Shown: piece by piece, positions 16,323-24,800 of the stretch
How positions within the stretch are numbered: position 1 is the stretch's first letter
Layout of the letters: the number at the start of each line of letters is the position of its first letter
Assembly (NCBI GenBank): GCA_037128595.1
Contig: JBAXWB010000043.1
Span: forward strand, 1 to 35,699
Length of the DNA stretch: 35,699 nucleotides
Direction: 5' to 3'
From: a bacterium
GTDB taxonomy: Bacteria > Verrucomicrobiota > Kiritimatiellia > CAIKKV01 > CAITUY01
Position numbers and translations under genes: made by a program
The notes under the pieces: generated by a model
The model's input: the letters and a program-made list of their open reading frames with translations, nothing else
What the model was told of the DNA's origin: nothing
Databases searched by the model: none

Positions 16323-18668
16323 GTGGCTAACGGGTGGGTTGTGCCCGCCAACATCCCCGCCGGTCTGACAGCCGTAGTCACACGCGTCAGCAGCACCAAC
16401 GTCAGCGTCACCCTTAGCGGACGGGCTACGGCGCATGCCGCGGCGAACAGCACGAACAACCTTGGTCTGACTTTCCTGAACGCGGCGTTCTTTGGCAATA
16501 ACGCGTCGCTCATCGCCAATGCGGCGGTACCCAACTTGGACGTCACCTTCCTCGACCCTGCCACCAATGTTCAACTGTTGTACGGCGGTACCGTTTTCGC
16601 CGAGTCGACGAACAACGACGGCAGTATCGCCACGACGATCGGCATCACGCTGACCAACGATCTATTCAACGGCAACAACGGCGACGACTTTGTGGGCAAA
16701 GGCTGGGTCGTGCCCGCCAATGTGCCCGCTGGACTCACCGCCGTGGTGACACGTGTGGACTTGACGCATGTGAATGCCTCCCTGGCCGGCAAGGCTGCGG
16801 CGAACAGCAGCAGCGACAGCATTGGCAACCTGACTCTGACCTTTCAGAACAACAGCTTCTACAACACGGCCGCGTTTGCGGTTACAAACTCCAGCCGTTC
16901 AGACCTTGCGGTGCAGTTTCTCAACCCGGTGTTGACCTACATCGGCAACGGGTTCCGCGAGTTCTGGCAGAATAACGGCGCCATCGATAACAACTCGCCC
17001 GTGCAGGTGAATCTGGCCGGAGAAACGTTTGCCGGGTCTGTCGGTGCGAATCTGCTGGGCGCGGGTGTCACCGTCGCCAATGTGCCATCCGGCTTGACCG
17101 CCGTAGTCACCAAGAAGGCGTCCCAAACGGTGGCGATTACGCTCACCGGCGTGGCACCAGCCAACGAAGCCGCCGATAGCATCACCAACCTGACCGTCAG
17201 TTTCGGTGACGCCGCTTTCGCGGCAAGTCCGGCATCGATTGTGGCCAACAGCGGCCCCACCAACCTAGCCGTGACGTTCTACAGTGCGGCCAGCAATTTG
17301 TATGTGGCGACGGTCGCGAATGGCGGCAGCGACAGCAACGACGGTTCACTGGCGCACCCTTTCGCCACCCTCAAGAAGGCCGTGTCAGTAGCCCGCGCCA
17401 ACAATAACGACACGATCAATGTGCTGGCGGGGACCTATACCGAGTCCAACATCGTCGTGAATGGCAAGACCGTGACTATTCAGGGCGCCGGCAAGACCAA
17501 CACGATCGTGCAGGGGGCCGTGGCTCCGTTCTCCGGTGTAAACCAGTACATCTTCTGGATGACCGGTTCCCAGACCATGGCCCTCCGCGATATGACGATC
17601 CGCTACGGTGACTACACCAATGGGACTCCTCAGGGGTCGGCAATCTATTCCACGGTGCCGGGTCTGTATGTGACCGGCTGCAGCCTGGTAAGCAACAACA
17701 TGGTCAGTGCGAACACGGTCGCGGGTGGCAGCGCCCTGAGTCTGGGGGGCGGGCCCGCAGCCCGGGCCACGGTGCTCAATTGCGACGTGATTGGTAACAC
17801 GGTCAAGGCCGTCCCCGGCGCTGGCAGTTATGGCGGCGGCATCGCCGTCTGGCAATCGCTGGTCATTTCCAACGGCATCTTCTCCGGCAACGTGGCGACC
17901 AATGGCGGAGCGCTCTATGTGAATCCAGGTTGCCCAAGTCTGTCGGTTTACGACTCCAGTTTCAACGGCAACAGCGCCAACATTTACGGTGGGGCGGTCA
18001 TGGTGGATCGGGCCACCAACACACTATTTCAGGGCTGCTCGTTTATCAGCAATTCCGTCATCAACTCAGGCGGCGGTCTCGAAGTGGAGGCCAGCGCAAC
18101 GGCCTACACCTACCTGATCAACTGCACCTTTGCCGGCAATACGGCAGGCGGGGGCGGCGGATTCCTCGGGCACTACGACTCGCGCGCCCGTATCTACAAC
18201 TGCACGTTTGTCGGGAACACGGCCGGCACCGGCGGTGGAGCCGCCATGGCGCACTGCACCAGTTGGGTGATCGACAGCACGATTATGGCGAGCAATAACG
18301 CAACAACGGCCCCGGATCTGGATCAAGGCGACGGCGTTAATCTGCACGCGGTGACCAACTGCCTGATCGGCAACAACAGCGGTTGCGCCACGATCTTCCC
18401 GGCCGGTCTGCCCAATGCCAAGGGCTGTTATGTCGGTACTGCCGGCACGAACCTGAACCCGCTGGTAGGGGTCCCGTCCGACAACGGCGGGCCGACCTGG
18501 ACCTGCGCCTTGCTGCCGGGAAGTCCGGCGATCGATCATGGCGACAACCCGCTCGGATTGGACTGGGATCAGCGCGGTTACAAACACGTACGCGTGTTCA
18601 AGGCCCAATGCGATATCGGCGCCTTCGAATTCTCGCTTCCGACAAGCCTGTTGTTCATCGTGCAGTAG
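16323..18668 (+). CDS. Beta-helix/Ig-repeat surface protein, C-terminal part after the frameshift
   Basis: The homologous reading continues from about 16218; 16323 is only the first ATG in the frame and would not carry a signal peptide, so this is best read as the remainder of the 14581 gene. It holds the rest of Ig-like repeat 2 (NIPAGLTAVVTRV...LGLTFLNAAFF), repeats 3 and 4, then a DUF1565-like cap (LYVATVANGGSDSNDG near 17298, HPFATL) and a second beta-helix with Cys-Thr-Phe turns, ending in a choice-of-anchor Q segment (NGGPTWTCALLPGSPAIDHG, CDIGAFEF). The last residues SLPTSLLFIVQ are not a recognised sorting signal. The protein is closely related to the 18819-26600 product. Confidence 0.7.
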   Translation: MANGWVVPANIPAGLTAVVTRVSSTNVSVTLSGRATAHAAANSTNNLGLTFLNAAFFGNNASLIANAAVPNLDVTFLDPATNVQLLYGGTVFAESTNNDGSIATTIGITLTNDLFNGNNGDDFVGKGWVVPANVPAGLTAVVTRVDLTHVNASLAGKAAANSSSDSIGNLTLTFQNNSFYNTAAFAVTNSSRSDLAVQFLNPVLTYIGNGFREFWQNNGAIDNNSPVQVNLAGETFAGSVGANLLGAGVTVANVPSGLTAVVTKKASQTVAITLTGVAPANEAADSITNLTVSFGDAAFAASPASIVANSGPTNLAVTFYSAASNLYVATVANGGSDSNDGSLAHPFATLKKAVSVARANNNDTINVLAGTYTESNIVVNGKTVTIQGAGKTNTIVQGAVAPFSGVNQYIFWMTGSQTMALRDMTIRYGDYTNGTPQGSAIYSTVPGLYVTGCSLVSNNMVSANTVAGGSALSLGGGPAARATVLNCDVIGNTVKAVPGAGSYGGGIAVWQSLVISNGIFSGNVATNGGALYVNPGCPSLSVYDSSFNGNSANIYGGAVMVDRATNTLFQGCSFISNSVINSGGGLEVEASATAYTYLINCTFAGNTAGGGGGFLGHYDSRARIYNCTFVGNTAGTGGGAAMAHCTSWVIDSTIMASNNATTAPDLDQGDGVNLHAVTNCLIGNNSGCATIFPAGLPNAKGCYVGTAGTNLNPLVGVPSDNGGPTWTCALLPGSPAIDHGDNPLGLDWDQRGYKHVRVFKAQCDIGAFEFSLPTSLLFIVQ

Positions 18669-18818
18669 GAGTTGGGATGCAAGGCGCTTCTGTAGCGACT
18701 TGTCATATATATATCGGTGAGGTGTGCCCGGGGTTGTAGGGCGTGGAGTGTGGTTCGGGGTAGCGTTGTAGTGGTTGCCAGGATAGATAAGCCTGATATG
18801 GAAATAGGGGGATGATTT
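18669..18818 (+). promoter_or_regulatory. Spacer between the two beta-helix genes
   Basis: Within this 150-bp gap, AAGGCGCT (18682-18689) and AGCGACTT (18695-18702) form a short imperfect stem without a T tract. A weak TTGCCA-N16-TATGGA promoter candidate lies at about 18775-18802, and AATAGGGGG precedes the ATG at 18819. The 14-bp operator motif is absent, so read-through from 14493 remains possible. Confidence 0.25.
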
Positions 18819-21800
18819 ATGAATCGCAAGATGTTGTTTATCGGTCGGCCCATTGGATGCTTCTCTCGCCTCTTGCTTCCCGGGCTGGTGTTCATGCTAG
18901 TCGCGGCGGATAGGGCCGGTGCGGCGACACTCTACGTGGGCGCCGGGCAAACCTACTCGACCATCAGCAGCGCCATCGCCGCAGCGGCTTCTTCCGGCGA
19001 TATCATCAGCATCGAGACCAATGTCCAGACCGAATGTGGCATCGTGATCAACAAGTCCCTGACCATCCAGGGGCACGGCATCACCAACACGATCCTGCAG
19101 GGAGCGACAGCGGCCGGCCTGGCTGCGAACCGTATTTTCGACAAGCCGAATGGTAGCTACAACATCACCATCCGCGACATGACAATCCAGTATGGATACC
19201 TCACCAGCGGCAGCGGAGCGGCCCTGTGGATCGAAAACGGCAACTCGCCAAACGTGCTGCTTCTGAACTGTCTATTCGCTTCAAACTTTGTGGTAAGCGC
19301 CTCCGGCTGCGGCGGGGCGATACGCATGGAGTCCGATACCGGAAATCTCACGGTCAGCAACTGCACCTTCATCGGCAACATGGCCACAAATAACAACGCT
19401 GGCTATGGCGGCGCAATTAACTCTCGTCGCGGCGCAACGTCGATCGCTGGCTGCACCTTTATCAACAACCTCGCCGATAAAGCGGGCGGCGCTTGGTCGG
19501 CGAGTCCGTTCTGGACGGCGGCGAGCGTCCAGAATTCGACCTTTGTCGGCAACATTGCCCTCAAAACTGGTGGCGGCGACGGTACTGGTGGCGCAATCCA
19601 GATGGAGAACTCGGCCGCTGTGACCGGTTTCGTTTACAACTGCACCATCTACTCCAACTCGGCAAACTCGGGCGGTGGCATCCGCAGCGGCCAAAACTAT
19701 GCTACGCACATAGTCAACGTTCACAGTACCATCATCGCCGCGAACACGGCACCCGGCGGCGGTGCGGATATCTGGAACAGCAGCACATTCATGGCGACAA
19801 ACAGTCTGATCCAGTCCTGGCCAGTAGGAGGCACCGCGCTTACGGGCGGGAACAACGTCACGGGACAGGCCGCGAAACTGTCCCCGTTGGCTGCCAACGG
19901 TGGCTCGACCCTGACCTGTGTGCTGGCATCCGACAGTCTGGCCATTAACGCAGGTTCCAACCCACTGAATCTCACCACCGATCAACGTGGTATAGGATAC
20001 GAGCGCGTCATCGGCGGGACGGCCGACATCGGCGCCTACGAGTACGGTGCCCTCGGCCCCGCAAGTCTCGCGTACAGCGGCACAACGTTTGCGGAAGATC
20101 CGGCCAACAATGGCAGTATCAATACGAATACGCCGATCATCATAACCCTTATCACGAACGACACTTTCGTCGGCACAATAGGCGATAACTTCGCGACCAA
20201 CAACGCCAAGGTTCTCATCAGCAACATACCGGCGGGACTCTGGCCGGTGATGACCCTGCTGAGCACCACGCAACTGAGCGTCATCGTGACCGGCGCGGCC
20301 CCGGCCAACACTTCGGTTGACAGCATCACCAACCTCACGTTTGCATTTCAGAACGGGGCTTTCGGCAGGGGGAATGCCGGCTTTGTGGCCGGGGCCACCC
20401 GCTCGGACCTCCAGGTGACGTTCAAACCCGACACCTTCCCCAGATTGTTGGACGTTCTGTCCGAACCGGCGGCCGGTGCCTATGGTCTGCGGAAACTCCG
20501 CGGTGCTTATGCAGGATACGCGATCAAAGCGCGCCGCTCGTCCGACAATACGACCTCCAACATCGGCTTCACGGTGAGCGGCGATCTCGATGTCACGACG
20601 CTGACCAATTTTGTGGGTGCAGGCAACAGCGGATACATCGATACTTGGTACGACCAAAGCGGCAATGCGCGGAATCTCGCCCAGGCGACAACCGCCCAAC
20701 AGCGCGTGATTGTCAGCAGCGGAGCCTTGGTTGTCTTTCCCGGCACGCAGAGACCGGCCCACTCGCGGGGAGGCGCCGGGGAGTCGTTCACGGGCGCGAT
20801 CAATTATGGCGCGACGATTCAGGCTGTGTCCAGCGTCATCTACCCCCTATCAAACGCAAGCTTGTCTCACAACGTTTACGACGGTAGCAGCAGCGCCAGG
20901 CCCATGCTGTGGATCGATACTGCCAATAATCTTGAATTCGATGCAGGCGACTTCAGAAGCGGATCTGTCTTGAACACCGGCGTTGTGACGACCTACGTGA
21001 ATCCGAGCAGTAGCAGCAATCGGGCGGCCTATTCGACTGGCAACTTGATTGGCACGCCAAGCGCGACCAAGTATTCGAACTCCTCGGAACAAGTGGCGGG
21101 CAGAGGCACGGGGAGTGGTTTCAATGGTTACTACTCGGAAATAATACTCTTTACCTCGGACATCGCCACGAATTCCGACCGGCAGAAACTGGAGGGCGAC
21201 GAAGCCTTGTACTTCGGGTTGACAAACAGTTTGCCGGCGGGGCACCCGTATAAGACGCAGGCGCCCGTGCCCCTGCCGACGGTTCTCTACAGTACCAGGA
21301 CGTTCACCGAGGCGAATCCGTTCAACACCGGCGCCATCAACAATACCACCCCGATGCTGATTACCCTGACGCTGAACACCTTCACCGGGACGGATGGCAG
21401 TCAGATCACGAACAACGTGGTGGTCTCCAACCTGCCGGCCGGTCTGACCGTTTCCATGGTCCGCACCAATGGCGGCACCAATGCAGTGGTCACATTGCTC
21501 GGAAACGCCACACAGAACGCGGCGAGCAACACGTTGGCTAATCTGGGATTCAGTTTCCAGAACGCCGCATTCACCATCGGTTCTGCCGCGCAGATTATCG
21601 ATGCCAGCGTTACCAACCTGACAGTTCAATTCTACGACCCGGTGGCCAGCGGCGCCCTGACGTATGCGGGAACGAACTTCCAAGAGGATGCCACCTGGAA
21701 CGATGGACGGATCAGCACGACGAATACCATCACGCTTACGGGCGACACCTTTAATTCACCGGGTGGTGGCGACTTTGTGGCGGCAGGGTGGGTGACGCCC

Positions 21801-24800
21801 ACCAGTATCCCAGTCGGTTTGACGGCGGTCGTAACCTATGTCACCAGCAGTAATCTCAACGTCACGTTGAGCGGTCGAGCCACGTCGCATACGGCGGCCA
21901 ACAGTACGAATAACCTGGGCCTGACATTCCAGAACGCGGCGTTTAATGGCGCCAACGCGTCGTTGATTACCAGCGCCTCGGTCACGAACCTCAGCGTGAC
22001 CTTCCTGGATCCCGCCACTAACGTCCAGTTGCTCTACACCAACGGCACAGTCTTCAGCGAATCGGCGGCCAACGACGGCAGCATTGCCACCACGCTGGGG
22101 ATCGTCCTGACGAACGACCTGTTCAACGGCACCAATGGCGAGAACTTTGTGGCCACCGGCAAAGTGCTGACGAACAACATCCCCGCCGGGCTGACCGCCG
22201 TGGTCACGCGGGTGAGCCTCACCAACCTGACGGCCACACTGACCGGCAATGCGCTGCTGCACTCCAGCCCGAACAACGCCAGCAACCTGACCTTTAACTT
22301 CCAGAACAGCGCCTTTCATAACACGGCGGCCTCGGCCGTCACCAACGCCAACCGTTCGGATCTGTCGGTGCAGTTCATCAACCCGGTGTTGACCTACGTG
22401 GGCACCGGATTGGCGGAATCGTGGCGGAATGACGGCACGTTCAGTGACAGCACGCCGGTGCTGGTGAACCTGGTCGGCGACACTTTCGCCGGGGCGCTTG
22501 GCGGGAACCTGGCCGGTGCCGGGGTCATCTTCGCCAACGTGCCGTCCGGCCTGACGGGGGTGGCGACGAAGACGGCGGCCCAGCAGGTGTCGCTTACTTT
22601 CTCCGGCCAGGCCGTGGCCCACAGTTCCGCCAATAATACTAACTTCACCGTCAGTTTTGGAAACGCGGCATTTGTGAACACCGCGGCGTCCTTCGTCACC
22701 AACAGCGGCCCCACCAACCTGACCGTGACCTTTGTCAACGCGCTCAGCAACCTCTACGTGGCGACCGCCGCGAACGGCGGCAGCGACAGCAACGACGGGT
22801 CGCAGGCCCACCCCTTCGCCACCCTCACAAATGCGCTGGCGCATGCCCGCGACGGGTTTAACGACACGATTAACGTGGGAACAGGAGTCTTCACGCAGTG
22901 CGGCATTACGGTCGCCAAGGGCGTCACCATCCATGGGGCGGGAGTGGACGCGACGATCATCCAGGGCGCCACGACCCGCTCGAATGCGACAGACCGGGTC
23001 TTCAATCTCAACGGCAACAGCGTTCGGCCGAACTTCGGCCTCAACAACCTGACGGTCCGGTACGGTTATACAAGCGGCGATGGGGCCGGATTACAGATCG
23101 ATTACAACAGCAGTTCCTACTGGAGCACCTATGTGGAGAACTGCACGTTCACCATGAACGACTTGAATGGAGGAGGCGACGGGGGTGGCGCCATTGTCCA
23201 GAACAGGTACCCCGGTCTCTTGTTCGTCCGGAACTGCACGTTCACGAACAACACGTCACCCAAGGCTGGCGGCGCGATCTACATGCGCGGCATGGGGGGG
23301 ATGGAGATAAGCGGCTGCGCCTTCGCCCAAAACCAGGCCGCTTCGGGTGGTGGTGGCCTCTACATGGACTATGCTACCTCGGGCATGACGACGATCAAGA
23401 ACTCCACGTTCGCGAACAACAGTACGCCGAACAATTCCGGTGGCGGCATCTATTTCGGCGGGCGGAGCGCCTTTACGGGCGTTGTGTACAACTGCACGTT
23501 CTACTCGAACAGTGCGACGTATGGCGGCGGGATCTTCATCGAAAACGACATTGGAACGCCGAGCACCATACAATTGAGCAGTTGCCTTTTGGCCTCGAAC
23601 AGCGCGCCTACGGCTCCGGAACTGTATATACGCTTGAACGCCTTGACCACCCTGAGCGCCTGTTTGGCCCAGGGCGGAATCGGGGGCACAGGCACGTATG
23701 CCGATGGCGGCGGCAACCAGATAGGCGTTAATGCTAAAGTGCTTCCGTTGGCCGCCAATGGCGGGCCAACCCTAACCTGTGCGCTGGCTCCCGACAGCCC
23801 GGCCCGGGACACTGGCGCCAACCCGTTGTTCCTCACCACCGATCAGCGCGGGACTGGATATGGCCGCGTGCGCGGTTCAGCCGCCGATGTCGGTGCCTAC
23901 GAGTACGGCGCCGGCAGTTTGATCTACAGCACCAACTGGTTTGGGGAGTCGTTCCCCTTCGACGCGGGCATCATCAATAATTCGAGCAACCTGGTGATCA
24001 CGCTGACAGGCGATACCTTCACCGGTACGGACGGCAGCCAGATTACGAACAACGTGGTGGTCACCAACCTACCCGCCGGCCTGACGGTCTCCATGATCCG
24101 CAGCAACAACGGCACCACAGCCCTGGTTACGTTACTCGGCAACGCCACCCAGCACGCCGCCAGCAACACGGTTTACAACTTTGGTTTTGCCTTCCAGAAC
24201 GCCGCTTTCACGTTGGGTAACGCCTCGCAAATTGGCAACTACAGTGATACCAACCTAACCATCCAGTTCTACGACCAGGTGACCAGCGGTAACTTGGCGT
24301 ACAGTGGAACCAACTTCCAGGAGGATGCCACCTGGAACGATGGACGGATCAGCACGACGAACACCATTACGCTCACGGGTGATACCTTCAATTCGCCGGG
24401 TGGCGGTGACTTTGTGGCGGCAGGGTGGGTGACGCCCACCAATATCCCAGTCGGTTTGACGGCCGTAGTCACGTATGTCAACAGCGGCACCTGCACGGTC
24501 ACGCTGGCAGGGCAGGCCACGTCGCATGCAGCCGCCAGCAGCACGAACAACCTTGGACTGGCGTTCAGCAACGCGGCGTTTTTTGGAAATAATGCCTCGC
24601 TGATCGCCAACGCTTCTGTGACCAACCTGAGCGTCACGTTCATCGATCCGGCCACCAATGTGCAACTGCTCTACGGAGGAACGGTGTTCAGCGAGGCCGC
24701 CGCGAATGACGGCAGCATTTCAAACTCCATCAGCATTACCCTGACGAACGACTTGTTCAACGGCACCAACGGCGAGAATTTCGTGGCCACCGGCAAGGTG

